Under the pieces are notes generated by a model. It did not search any database and was not told where the DNA came from. It saw nothing but the letters and a program-made list of their open reading frames with translations. Positions 1-7,684 of a stretch of DNA of 64,000 nt are shown here, in pieces (positions within the stretch are counted from its first letter, which is position 1; each line of letters opens with the position of its first letter). The stretch spans positions 62,001 to 126,000 of the forward strand of contig JAIYAP010000081.1 in the NCBI GenBank assembly GCA_027488935.1. The letters run 5' to 3'. This stretch comes from Saprospiraceae bacterium (GTDB lineage: Bacteria; Bacteroidota; Bacteroidia; Chitinophagales; Saprospiraceae). Made by a program: the position numbers and the translations under genes.

Positions 1-1157
1 GACAAATCGAGTGGGTACTGAATACTCGGTTGCAGGTTTTGATAATCGGCTACCACGGCACCGTTTTCATTGTATAATACGCCGGTGATGTTGTTTACAC
101 TGTTTGGGGTAAAATAAATGAACGCCGTTGATTTAACCGGATTGGGGCCAAATTCGTATTCAATACCGGTTTCCGGGGTGTGGCTTGCGCTTACACCATT
201 ATACACCGTGGTTGTTTCATTGATGGTATTGTGGCCGCTGTTCGGACCGCCCATGTTACCCGCCTGCACAACGCCATAAAAAGTACCGAACATGGTGAAT
301 GGGAATACCGGATCCAAATTGCCATCAATCGTGACAAAATAAGCGTAAATACCATTCGGATATTCGGGTGTAATGCAAAAACGGCCATTGCGTTCGTCTA
401 AGTCGCCCGCGCCTTGCACATACACGTGATCCTGAATGTAGCAACCAATTGGAAATTGTGCACTTACAGCCGGACCCGCCGCGCTTGCTGTGGAGCCGTC
501 CGGGAGCGTGGTGCGGGTGGTGATATTGCGAATTTGGTAAGACGATTGCATGCGTTTAATACCGCCCGTTCCATCGGCGTTGGCAAACCCGTAAGCGCCA
601 TAAATGGGAAATCCATCAAAGGCATAACCGATAATAGGCGCATGCTGGGTGCTGTCGGTATCATCGTACACACAGCGCGGGTTTACATGGTGGTGGTATT
701 CGCCGCCTGGGGCAGGGTGACCGAGGCAATCATCAAAACTCGAACCTTCCCAATATAATGCATTGCGTTTCCAAATGCCCTGGTTGTTGTAACTCATGCC
801 ATCGTCGGCATTAAATACGCTGACACCATTGCTCCAAACGCCCGTGTGGCCAAGTCCGATATTCGTAAGGGTACCCGCGTTTTTTACGGGGTTTCGAGTG
901 ATTTTATAGACAAAATTCTTGTTGACTGGAATATTCGGATTGCCAGCCCAAGGGCCAATGTCATAACCCGGAATGCAGCTGCAACTTACATATACATTAT
1001 TGGTAGAATACTGTACGATTTGAACGTTGGAAGGCAGGTTGTTGTAACCCGTTTCGGTACCAGGGTTGCGTACCCAGGAAGTAACCGCAGGGCCTTGAGC
1101 GGTGATGGCACAGCAATTGGCGCCTAAAAACAATAAAAGCAGGTTGATATATTTCAT
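1..1157 (-). CDS. YHYH-domain secreted protein with T9SS tail (3' end cut by window)
   Basis: Reading the minus strand from the ATG at 1157 gives an uninterrupted 385-codon frame that runs off the window. It starts with a signal peptide (about residues 1-21, LLLLFLG core). The middle matches the YHYH family: G-G-E-Y-H-H-H at 151-157, then HAPIIGYAFDGFPIYG at 172-187, a typical pair of family motifs. The third position of the name-giving motif is H rather than Y. From about residue 336 (FGPNPVKSTAFIYF) the sequence resembles the start of a Por/T9SS C-terminal sorting domain, so the protein is probably exported to the cell surface. YHYH proteins have no firmly established activity; metal binding by the histidines is an inference. 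It is transcribed away from the two RNA candidates that follow. Confidence 0.85.
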   Translation of the reverse strand, partial: MKYINLLLLFLGANCCAITAQGPAVTSWVRNPGTETGYNNLPSNVQIVQYSTNNVYVSCSCIPGYDIGPWAGNPNIPVNKNFVYKITRNPVKNAGTLTNIGLGHTGVWSNGVSVFNADDGMSYNNQGIWKRNALYWEGSSFDDCLGHPAPGGEYHHHVNPRCVYDDTDSTQHAPIIGYAFDGFPIYGAYGFANADGTGGIKRMQSSYQIRNITTRTTLPDGSTASAAGPAVSAQFPIGCYIQDHVYVQGAGDLDERNGRFCITPEYPNGIYAYFVTIDGNLDPVFPFTMFGTFYGVVQAGNMGGPNSGHNTINETTTVYNGVSASHTPETGIEYEFGPNPVKSTAFIYFTPNSVNNITGVLYNENGAVVADYQNLQPSIQYPLDL

Positions 1158-1396
1158 AAGGATACCGATGATGAATTGAGCACGAAATAATTTGACTGTC
1201 GTAAGATGCCCCTTTTACCTCAAACTTGCGCTGGATCAGCACCTTTTTTTAAATTCAGTCTTTTATATTACGCATTCGCATAGCCAAAGATCTACTTCAG
1301 CAAGCCTTCAAAATTGAAAATAGCGGCATACCGGTCAAAAACAGGCTGTCCCCTACCATTTCCCGAAAACATCCGGCGAGGCCCCTACCCCCGCCC

Positions 1397-1404
1397 CATC
1401 TTTG
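1397..1404 (+). promoter_or_regulatory. -7-like box of RNA candidate copy 1
   Basis: CATCTTTG is one base from the Bacteroidota -7 consensus TAnnTTTG and lies at the same place, relative to the conserved downstream AAAAAACAAAC block, as a similar box in copy 2. No clear TTG -33 box is seen. Confidence 0.35.
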
Positions 1405-1410
1405 TATCAT

Positions 1411-1644
1411 CAAGCAAGCAAAAAACAAACAAACAGATCGGGGACAACAGGATTGAGTAGCATGGATTTTGAGATTACCCCCCACCCCCGATCGCCTTAA
1501 AGCAGGAAGCAATATTGAGGTCATGGAACATGCCGGATTGCAAAAGTGTATTCCGGTATGTCCTGCCCAATAAACTAAGATACACAAACACTATGGAGGA
1601 GAACTATTTAGGCTGATGCACAAATGTGTGCGTCGGCCTTTTTT
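1411..1644 (+). ncRNA. structured RNA candidate, copy 1 of a tandem pair
   Basis: No convincing protein frame covers this stretch. It aligns over most of its length with the copy at 1783-1986. Three helices are visible. P1 pairs GATCGGGG (1436-1443) with CCCCGATC (1486-1493). P2 is a hairpin at 1529-1560 (CATGCCGG...CCGGTATG). P3 is a 12-bp terminator stem at 1611-1638 followed by six T. All three exist in copy 2 with changed bases that keep pairing. Between P1 and P2 the block AGCAATATTGAGGTCATGG is nearly identical in both copies. The start is inferred from the -7-like box, the end from the terminator. About 70 bp upstream of the start are also duplicated (around ACAGGC and TTCCCGAAAAC). 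I do not recognise the family; it does not look like 6S RNA, tmRNA or a known riboswitch. Confidence 0.5.
1611..1644 (+). terminator. rho-independent terminator of RNA copy 1
   Basis: GGCTGATGCACA pairs with TGTGCGTCGGCC (12 bp including two G-T pairs) around a 4-nt loop and is followed by TTTTTT. Confidence 0.8.
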
Positions 1645-1768
1645 ATATTCTGATTCAAATCTTGCATGCTCCTTTTTAGGCCCAACCAAAAAACGAAGGA
1701 TTCCTGCCAAAAACAGGCAGATGCCTACCAATTCCCGAAAACGATGGGCGCAGGTTTTGGAACCGTCG

Positions 1769-1776
1769 CAAATTTG
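1769..1776 (+). promoter_or_regulatory. -7-like box of RNA candidate copy 2
   Basis: CAAATTTG is one base from TAnnTTTG, with TTTTGG about 14 bp upstream. It is positionally equivalent to the box of copy 1. Confidence 0.35.
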
Positions 1777-1782
1777 TTCCAC

Positions 1783-1986
1783 CAAATAAAAAACAAACAA
1801 TCAGGTCAAGGCATGCGGTGCACACCGTGCAAAATATCCCGACCTGTTAAAATAAAAAGCAATATTGAAGTCATGGTTCATACCGGATTATAAAAGCATA
1901 ATTCGGTATGCCTTTTTCAAGATAAAGCAATTTTGGAAGGAAAACAACAAAAAAGCTGATGCACAAAAGGGTGTATCGGCTTTTTT
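1783..1986 (+). ncRNA. structured RNA candidate, copy 2 of a tandem pair
   Basis: This is a diverged duplicate of the 1411-1644 element. P1 pairs CAGGTC (1802-1807) with GACCTG (1841-1846). P2 is a 13-bp hairpin at 1879-1910 (CATACCGGATTAT with ATAATTCGGTATG, loop AAAAGC-like). P3 is a 16-bp terminator stem at 1949-1986. Compared with copy 1, P1 has an A-T to G-C double change, P2 a C-G to T-A double change and several G-T/A-T swaps, and P3 a T-G to T-A change. Conserved unpaired blocks are AAAAAACAAAC upstream and AAGCAATATTGAAGTCATGG in the middle. A short ATG frame (M-V-H-T-G-L-stop) begins just before P2 and has a partial counterpart in copy 1, but I see no other coding sign. Confidence 0.5.
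1949..1986 (+). terminator. rho-independent terminator of RNA copy 2
   Basis: AAAAAAGCTGATGCAC pairs with GTGTATCGGCTTTTTT around a 6-nt loop, giving a 16-bp stem whose 3' end is the T-tract. Confidence 0.85.
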
Positions 1987-2131
1987 ATTGCGCATCCTGA
2001 AAATGCACTTGGCACACCAATTGTATTTTATAAAAAGCAGCGATTCATGCAGTAGCCGACCAAAGCGCATACTGCATAAACCGCTGCTGCAAAGGCAAGC
2101 AGGAAGCGTATTTTTTTCCAAAAACCGGATA

Positions 2132-2539
2132 TTATGGATTAAGTTTTGCAAAAATGATCCCCACCACGATGGCTTGAAATACCCCGTAAAGCAACCAGGT
2201 TCCCACCAAACTGAAAGAAACGGCCAGCGAACTGAAGGTAATCCACATAGAAGGTATGGTTGCGATAAGGCCATAAACCAGCCCCATTTCAATACCGCGC
2301 CACCAGAATGGTCCGTGAAACAGGCTTTTAAAGCGACGCCAAAACCAGGCTAATGCAAAGCTCAGCACGAAAGGGTGGACAAAGTACATGGTACCTTTAA
2401 TGCCTTCAAAGCTGAAGATGGGGTCGTAATACTGTTCTGCCAAATCAGGGAAAAACATAACAGTAAAGTAAAGCGCGGCATAGCTGAGTAGCAGCAAAAC
2501 GGCGCCGGCAACAAAGCCTTTAAGCAGAAATATTTTCAT
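2132..2539 (-). CDS. four-helix integral membrane protein of unknown function
   Basis: The 135-residue product has about four hydrophobic segments (roughly residues 6-28, 49-66, 84-104 and 107-130) with a basic loop WRRFKSLFHG between the second and third. It has no cleavable signal peptide and no catalytic motif that I recognise. It lies downstream of the YceI/porin genes on the same strand, but a dispersed repeat and about 150 bp separate them, so co-transcription is uncertain. It is likely an inner-membrane protein. Confidence 0.7.
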   Translation of the reverse strand: MKIFLLKGFVAGAVLLLLSYAALYFTVMFFPDLAEQYYDPIFSFEGIKGTMYFVHPFVLSFALAWFWRRFKSLFHGPFWWRGIEMGLVYGLIATIPSMWITFSSLAVSFSLVGTWLLYGVFQAIVVGIIFAKLNP

Positions 2540-2640
2540 GGTTTGAATTTAAACGATGATGCAATTGATTCGTTTGATTTTGACGTGTTGGGCTTCGAGG
2601 ATGGAAAAACAAGATACAACGCTACGTAGATAGGAAAACG

Positions 2641-2701
2641 GCTGGATGCTAATCCATTGAAAATCAATTTTTATCCACCCATCCTTCAAATCCACTTTAA
2701 T
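2641..2701 (+). repeat. dispersed repeat family C, copy 1
   Basis: It shares GGCTGGATGCTAATCCATTG, then AAAATCAATTTTTATCC and a CATCCTTCAAATCCA tail, with copies at 30680-30764 (+) and 36219-36303 (-). This is the shortest copy. It touches the stop codon of the neighbouring YceI gene. Confidence 0.7.
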
Positions 2702-3344
2702 CATGGTTTACTGCTTCCACCGTGAGGATTAAATCAAAATGAAAAGTGATCCAGTCATCTACCTTGATCATGCCAAACAAGGCTTCGGGTGGATGCACGC
2801 CGAATGTGCTCATTTGCAATGCCTTTTCACCCCTTACAAGGAGTCGGTTGGGTTCGATTATTTTAACTTTTGCGTGTAAAAATGCCTTTTGGGTGGTCTC
2901 TTTGATGGTAATAAACACATTTGCCTTTACCTCAAACCAGTCTTTGCAACCGCCATGCAGGCATTTTACATCCTGTAACGCGTCTATTAAAGAGACCTGT
3001 ATGGTTGGAAAATGGTCGGCATCCAATGCTTTTTGCATGTCGGCGTCAATTTTCCGGTTATGGCAGTCAAATTTTTTGGTTTTCAGATGCAAACTGCCTT
3101 TTTGAAATTGCACATACCCGCCAGCACTTTTTGCTTCCAAAATTTGTTCGGGAAATTGATCGGCACAATCGCAGGTAAACTTATTCACATTAGAAGTACC
3201 TTTCAAGTATAACCTGCTGCCTTGTTCGATACGCAGCCGCTTTTTAAGGTTGTCTGCTTTGTGCCAGGTACTGCCGGTTAAACCGATCAGTAACAACAAA
3301 AGTAATACGCCGGAAGTACTAAAAGGGAGGAGCCGTGGGCACAT
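2697..3344 (-). CDS. YceI-like secreted protein (second paralogue)
   Basis: The 215-residue product begins with a signal sequence (LLLLLLIGL core, about residues 13-25). The remainder reads as the YceI fold: an opening strand YLKGTSNVNKFTC, a central segment with DADHFPTIQVSL, and the closing pattern VHPPEALFGMIKVDDWITFHF. YceI proteins are lipocalin-like beta-barrels that bind polyisoprenoid-type lipids in the periplasm. Unlike the paralogue at 4809-5378 it has several cysteines (near residues 58-60, 93 and in CLHGGC), possibly disulphides. It follows the porin gene on the same strand, separated by a strong hairpin. The ligand is not evident from sequence. Confidence 0.82.
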   Translation of the reverse strand: MCPRLLPFSTSGVLLLLLLIGLTGSTWHKADNLKKRLRIEQGSRLYLKGTSNVNKFTCDCADQFPEQILEAKSAGGYVQFQKGSLHLKTKKFDCHNRKIDADMQKALDADHFPTIQVSLIDALQDVKCLHGGCKDWFEVKANVFITIKETTQKAFLHAKVKIIEPNRLLVRGEKALQMSTFGVHPPEALFGMIKVDDWITFHFDLILTVEAVNHD

Positions 3345-3367
3345 GATGCAGATTTTTTAAAAGGAGG

Positions 3368-3409
3368 GCAGGGGGCTGTTTTCCAAAAAAACAAGAAACA
3401 GCCCCCTGC
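3368..3409 (-). terminator. strong hairpin between porin and second YceI gene
   Basis: GCAGGGGGCTGTTT and AAACAGCCCCCTGC form a perfect 14-bp stem around a 14-nt loop. The T-tract on the minus strand is interrupted (CCTCCTTTT). It could be a terminator at the end of the preceding same-strand gene, or an mRNA-processing/stability hairpin between co-transcribed genes. Confidence 0.5.
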
Positions 3410-3426
3410 AATACCTTCGAGAAAAT

Positions 3427-4794
3427 TTAGAATCCAATGATTGCTTCGATCACAAATCCGCCAAATTTTGCGCCATTGCGGTAGTCTGTTACCGCAAAGT
3501 CTTTATATTCCTGGGTTACATATTCACCTTTCAGCATCATGTTTTTGGTAGGGAACCAACCTGCTGCAAAAGCCAAACGGTTGATGGTGATGTCCTGTGT
3601 ATATGCCACTAAGCGACCTTTTGCCTGAATATAACGCGCACCTATGTATGCTTGCTCTTCTTTCAAGAAGCGGTATAAACCTTCCACAGCCACCTGGTTG
3701 AACTTGCGTTCACTACCATTGCGCTCGTTGTTGGTACGGCCTTTAATGATTTCATACGATCCAAATACTTCCAATCCGTGGAATTTCAGGAACGGATTGA
3801 TCATGATGGCGTTCACTTTGTTACCAATGCTCATACCGGTGAAACGACCAGAATCTTTGTTGCCAGCATAAGTGCCGTTAGAAGGCTCTGTAACCATGAA
3901 GTAGTGCGAACCGGCGCGGTCACCTGCATATAAGGTATTGCGCGCACTGCCATTGTTGTTGTACATGGATGCAGACAATCGGAAGCGCAAAGCGCCCCAA
4001 TTATTGTCGTAAGCCGCTTTCAAGGTGATGGAAGGCTTTTTCTGACTTGGCTCTACCGCAGGAGCAACCGCAGCATCCGGGTAATTATCGATGTTACCGT
4101 TGATGAAACCGGAAGTCATACCGCCCATCAACATCAAACCTTTGATCGGGAAAACATACGCTTCTGCACCGATTTCGGTGGTAAATGCATCAAAAATCAG
4201 GTTTTCAACAAATGGATTGAACATTGCGTTGCCAGCATCGGTGCGGCGGAACTGCATATCACCAAAGTTGGGCTGGAAGTGTCCAATTTTTACCCGTACA
4301 TAATCGGTGTACCATTTTGGGTTGTTGAACATCGGTAATTTGTCGATCTGGATGTAGCCGCCTTTTACCCAAAATTCGGAGTGGTGGCGGGAAGACATGT
4401 AGTTTTCCAAACAAACGCGGATACCATCGGCTAATTGAATATCTAAATTCAAGTTGGCCATGGCTAAGTTGAAGCCAGACAGGGTTACGGAAGTTGAATC
4501 ATCGGCCTTAACGACGCCATACAGGAAATTTTTATTGGCAGCGTTGGTAGGGGAAGTAGCAACGTAAGTTGGTTTGTTTTCACTTTTTAAGGATTGAAAA
4601 TCCTGGGTGAAAGCACCACCAATACGCACTTTGATGCCAGTAAATTCGGGTTGCGGGGCTGATTTAGCAGGCTCAAAAACATTGATACCGGCTTTATTCC
4701 AAGGGCGAAAGTACTGAATGTCAGGCTGTTGCGCCATCAAAGTAGTAGCGCTAAACAAAAGCGCAAACAAGGAGAAGGTAATAATGTGTTTCAT
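3427..4794 (-). CDS. outer-membrane beta-barrel porin-like protein
   Basis: The 455-residue product has a signal peptide ending LMAQ (about residue 21), alternating aromatic/polar strands throughout (for example VRVKIGHFQPNFGDMQF, GALRFRLSASMYNNNG, AYIGARYIQAKGR) and a C-terminal phenylalanine (IEAIIGF), the usual end of an outer-membrane barrel. Family-level identity is uncertain; it resembles porins of the phosphate-selective or bbp2 type rather than a TonB receptor, as no plug domain or TonB box is present. It sits 14 bp downstream of a YceI gene and upstream of another on the same strand, which suggests an envelope function linked to periplasmic lipid-binding proteins. Confidence 0.75.
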   Translation of the reverse strand: MKHIITFSLFALLFSATTLMAQQPDIQYFRPWNKAGINVFEPAKSAPQPEFTGIKVRIGGAFTQDFQSLKSENKPTYVATSPTNAANKNFLYGVVKADDSTSVTLSGFNLAMANLNLDIQLADGIRVCLENYMSSRHHSEFWVKGGYIQIDKLPMFNNPKWYTDYVRVKIGHFQPNFGDMQFRRTDAGNAMFNPFVENLIFDAFTTEIGAEAYVFPIKGLMLMGGMTSGFINGNIDNYPDAAVAPAVEPSQKKPSITLKAAYDNNWGALRFRLSASMYNNNGSARNTLYAGDRAGSHYFMVTEPSNGTYAGNKDSGRFTGMSIGNKVNAIMINPFLKFHGLEVFGSYEIIKGRTNNERNGSERKFNQVAVEGLYRFLKEEQAYIGARYIQAKGRLVAYTQDITINRLAFAAGWFPTKNMMLKGEYVTQEYKDFAVTDYRNGAKFGGFVIEAIIGF

Positions 4795-4808
4795 ACGAAA
4801 AGGTTGGT

Positions 4809-5378
4809 TTAGATTTGTTTAAAAGTGACCTGGAAGACGATTTCTACTTCGTTGCCAGTGGTGAGCGTTCCCATCAGTGCGGTGGGTGGATTAATTTTAA
4901 AATCGGTCATTTTTATTTTTTTCGAACCCGTGAAAGTGATCGTACCATTGCTGGCCACTTTTCCGAGTACGTATAAATCCGTTTTAAGGGTAGTCCCCGC
5001 AATACTCAAACTCCCAACCGTGTTGACGTCGTAACCATCGCCCCGTTTGCTCAATCCTAATACTTTGTCTAACTTGAAGGTGATGTTTGGATAGGCGTCT
5101 GCTTTCAGGGCATCATAGGTTTTATTGTCCATCATGGAGCCTTTGGTGCTCTTGATCGTTTTTACCGGAATTTCCAGATAAAGTGCCTGGATGGCGCTGA
5201 GATTGCCTGATGTTATGGTGAAGGTGCCGTTGGCGCGTACCTCATTGGCCGTAGATTCCCAATTGTGCAGGTTAGAAGTACCTCTAACTTTTAGAGAGAA
5301 ATTGGTGACGAGGTAACTCGTTTGACCCGATACGATGGTGCCAACAATTAAAAATAAGGAGAGGAATGTCCATTTCAT
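4809..5378 (-). CDS. YceI-like secreted protein
   Basis: A 189-residue protein with signal peptide (FLSLFLIVGTIVSGQ) followed by a clear YceI domain: FSLKVRGTSNLHNWES, IPVKTIKSTKGSMMDNKTYD, KADAYPNITFKLDKV and the end pattern INPPTALMGTLTTGNEVEIVF. These match the order of conserved YceI segments (SNLHNW start, PxIxF middle, PTALMG end). It is the first gene of the set with the porin (14 bp gap) and the second YceI gene. A consensus -7 box lies 18 bp upstream of the start codon. The protein should be periplasmic; the bound lipid is unknown. Confidence 0.88.
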   Translation of the reverse strand: MKWTFLSLFLIVGTIVSGQTSYLVTNFSLKVRGTSNLHNWESTANEVRANGTFTITSGNLSAIQALYLEIPVKTIKSTKGSMMDNKTYDALKADAYPNITFKLDKVLGLSKRGDGYDVNTVGSLSIAGTTLKTDLYVLGKVASNGTITFTGSKKIKMTDFKINPPTALMGTLTTGNEVEIVFQVTFKQI

Positions 5379-5395
5379 GGTGTCTGATTTTTTGA

Positions 5396-5403
5396 CAAAA
5401 GTA
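5396..5403 (-). promoter_or_regulatory. -7 promoter box (TACTTTTG) of the YceI/porin genes
   Basis: On the minus strand TACTTTTG matches TAnnTTTG exactly and ends 18 bp before the ATG at 5378, implying a short leader. No good TTG -33 box is present at the usual spacing. Confidence 0.5.
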
Positions 5404-5568
5404 TCGGGTCAGACTACCCTTGGAACATGACCTAAGCTAAAGGCCATTCTGATATTTGTCATATCACTAAGTGACGCAATGCACTTAGAAGCATAACCAT
5501 ATACATGCAAATAGATATATACTTAGATAAAATAAGTAAGCCAAAGATCTGGCCAACAGGCAGGTATA

Positions 5569-7593
5569 TTACCGCATATACTCCCAGGCCGTTTGGTATT
5601 GCCCGTGGGTGGTACAATAATCTAAAAAAGCACTGTAAAACTTGTTTTGCCCAATCGTAGCCGAATCGCCCACCACCACCAGCAGCATGCGGGCGCGGGT
5701 CATGGCGACATTCATGCGCCGGTAATCGGATAAGAAGCCGATTTCGTTTTTGGCATTGGAGCGCACCAAACTTAAATAAATCACATCGCGTTCCTGGCCC
5801 TGGAAACCATCTATCGTATTGACAGTGATGTGGTTATGCGCCGGGAGTTCCATATTTTCCATTTGCGCCTGCGCTTTCCGGTTCAGCAGGAGCGGCCCCA
5901 GGGTTTCATCTTCCTGGATCATGTGTTCGAGGTAGTTGACCTGTTCCCGATACGGCGATAAAATACCGATGGTGGGTGCGTGCCCCGGACTGAACTGCGC
6001 CAGCAATTGCAACAAATGTTCGCGCAGCAGCAGGGCCTCTTCCGGGTTAAAACGGCTCATGGAGCGGTTGCTGTTTTTTCCGGTGGCCCGTTGCATTTGC
6101 TCTTCAAAACCGGTTCCGGCGGTATCGACAAACACTACTGGCTCAAAAAACGTGGCTATATCGCCTGCGGGATCTAGTGCAACCAGGCGTTTGTCGCCCA
6201 CCGAATGATGTGCTTGCAGGGTATTTTCGTAAAAATGATGGTTGGAAAAGCCCATAATAGAGCGGTGCATGCGGTATTGCACATTGAGCAATTGCACGGC
6301 CTCGGGCATTTGTTCCAGGCAGCGCTCGATGAGGGTTTTACTCAAGCCTTTTTTACCGGCATCCATACTTTTTACGGTCGGCGGCAACTGAAACGGGTCG
6401 CCTGCAAAAATTACCCGGCTGCATTTGGTGATTGGAATCCAGGTGGCAGGTTCGAGGGCCTGGGCGGCTTCATCGATCACACAGGTTCGGAATTTGTATT
6501 TTTCGATGGTTGGATGGGTCGCGCCCACGAGCGTACACGTGATGGCCTGGGCAGAGGTCAAAATTTGATCCACCAGCCGGGCTTCGAGGGCATTGGCCCA
6601 GGATTCGAGTTCGCGCGCCTGGTTGCGCAGGTGCTCGCGCTCGCGACGCTCTTCCTGGCCGAACACGCGTTTGAAGCGATTGGCCTGGCGTCGGCATTCC
6701 GCAGCCTCGATTTTTACCTTTTTTATGTTTTTGCTTTCCGGGTGTCGCCCTAAAATCGCATCCAGGGTATGGGGCAAAATATGGTCATCAATGCGGCTCA
6801 CATTGCCAATACGCACTACCGAAAGGCCTTTTTCGGCCAATCGTTCGGTCAATAAATCGGCAGCAGTATTGCTGGGGGCCGTAACCAATACCGTACTTTC
6901 TTGTTTGCAAAGCAGTTGGATGGCGGCAACTAAAGTAGTGGTTTTGCCGGTACCTGGCGGACCATGAATCACGGCCACATCGCGGGCATCCAGGATCATT
7001 TGGATGGCTGCTTGTTGAGACGGATTCAAATCGGCCATTTCCGGCGGCAAATGCAACGGGGTTTCGGAGGGGTAAAAACTGGGCTGTATCGGTTTTTTAT
7101 CGCGCATGGGCGGCGCCAGGATGTTGCGAAGTTCAGCCAGTCGATCGCCTTTTGCCTGCATTACTTTTTGCAGCGCGCGTTCCATTTCGAGGTAACTGCG
7201 GTCGTCGAAGAGCATATCCACGCCCAAATTACCCATGTTGATCCAATCCGGCACATCGCGGGCATTGAGGATGATTTTCATGCGGTTGCGTTCTACATAA
7301 TTGATCACGCCTTGCTGGTCGGGGAATTTCCCTTGTTCCTGGTTGGTAAAAAAACGCACACTTTGGCCAGAGCGCAATTTGTGGGGTTCGTTGAGGTGGG
7401 TACTTCTTTCCACCACGACAAATGCTTTTTCGCCGAGGGCAAAACCTGTTTGTACCACAATCAGCGGGTACCAACTGTACCCGTCGGCTACCTTTTCAGA
7501 CAAAGGGCGCTCGCGCACCGCCTGCAAAAACTGTTGTTGATCTTCTGCTTTTTCCTGCTTCAACAAGGCGAGCAAATCCGTAAAATGTTCCAT
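5569..7593 (-). CDS. UPF1/IGHMBP2-like superfamily 1 helicase
   Basis: The 674-residue protein carries the full SF1B motif set: Walker A GPPGTGKTTT at 211-220, VIDEAAQALEP (motif II, DEAA) near 370, GDPFQLPPT (motif III), QYRMH (motif IV region), TIDGFQGQERDVIYLSLVRSN (motif V) and RRMNVAMTRAR (motif VI). An N-terminal OB/beta-barrel-like region precedes the first RecA domain, as in IGHMBP2-type enzymes. These are ATP-driven 5'-3' helicases on single-stranded DNA or RNA; which substrate applies here cannot be read. Length fits the family. The gene stands alone, divergent from porZ. Long frames on the opposite strand are shadows. Confidence 0.92.
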   Translation of the reverse strand: MEHFTDLLALLKQEKAEDQQQFLQAVRERPLSEKVADGYSWYPLIVVQTGFALGEKAFVVVERSTHLNEPHKLRSGQSVRFFTNQEQGKFPDQQGVINYVERNRMKIILNARDVPDWINMGNLGVDMLFDDRSYLEMERALQKVMQAKGDRLAELRNILAPPMRDKKPIQPSFYPSETPLHLPPEMADLNPSQQAAIQMILDARDVAVIHGPPGTGKTTTLVAAIQLLCKQESTVLVTAPSNTAADLLTERLAEKGLSVVRIGNVSRIDDHILPHTLDAILGRHPESKNIKKVKIEAAECRRQANRFKRVFGQEERREREHLRNQARELESWANALEARLVDQILTSAQAITCTLVGATHPTIEKYKFRTCVIDEAAQALEPATWIPITKCSRVIFAGDPFQLPPTVKSMDAGKKGLSKTLIERCLEQMPEAVQLLNVQYRMHRSIMGFSNHHFYENTLQAHHSVGDKRLVALDPAGDIATFFEPVVFVDTAGTGFEEQMQRATGKNSNRSMSRFNPEEALLLREHLLQLLAQFSPGHAPTIGILSPYREQVNYLEHMIQEDETLGPLLLNRKAQAQMENMELPAHNHITVNTIDGFQGQERDVIYLSLVRSNAKNEIGFLSDYRRMNVAMTRARMLLVVVGDSATIGQNKFYSAFLDYCTTHGQYQTAWEYMR

Positions 7594-7684
7594 ATCGTTC
7601 AGCAGTAGACAATTTTGGGGGTAAAATGTTTATAAACAGATGAGGCAACCGCAATGCCCTATTTTGCACCATAAAGCCAACAAA

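Noticed and set aside
8-758. Plus-strand frames at the window start
   Set aside because: They are antisense to the YHYH gene.
997-1242. Minus-strand frame of 81 codons overlapping the first gene
   Set aside because: It is in another frame of the YHYH gene, which has a signal peptide, domain motifs and a continuous frame.
1297-1800. Two minus-strand frames with similar peptides around LVG.LFL.G
   Set aside because: The similarity only reflects the DNA duplication; both frames cross the terminators and have biased, unrelated remainders.
1411-1986. 6S RNA or tmRNA
   Set aside because: There is no long-range closing stem with a central bubble and no tRNA-like or tag-coding part; the helices are local.
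1865-2353. Plus-strand frame of 162 codons
   Set aside because: It starts inside RNA candidate 2, passes through its terminator and then runs antisense to a membrane-protein gene; composition is not protein-like.
6964-7608. Plus-strand frame of 214 codons opposite the helicase gene
   Set aside because: Antisense shadow; the helicase frame carries all SF1 motifs.
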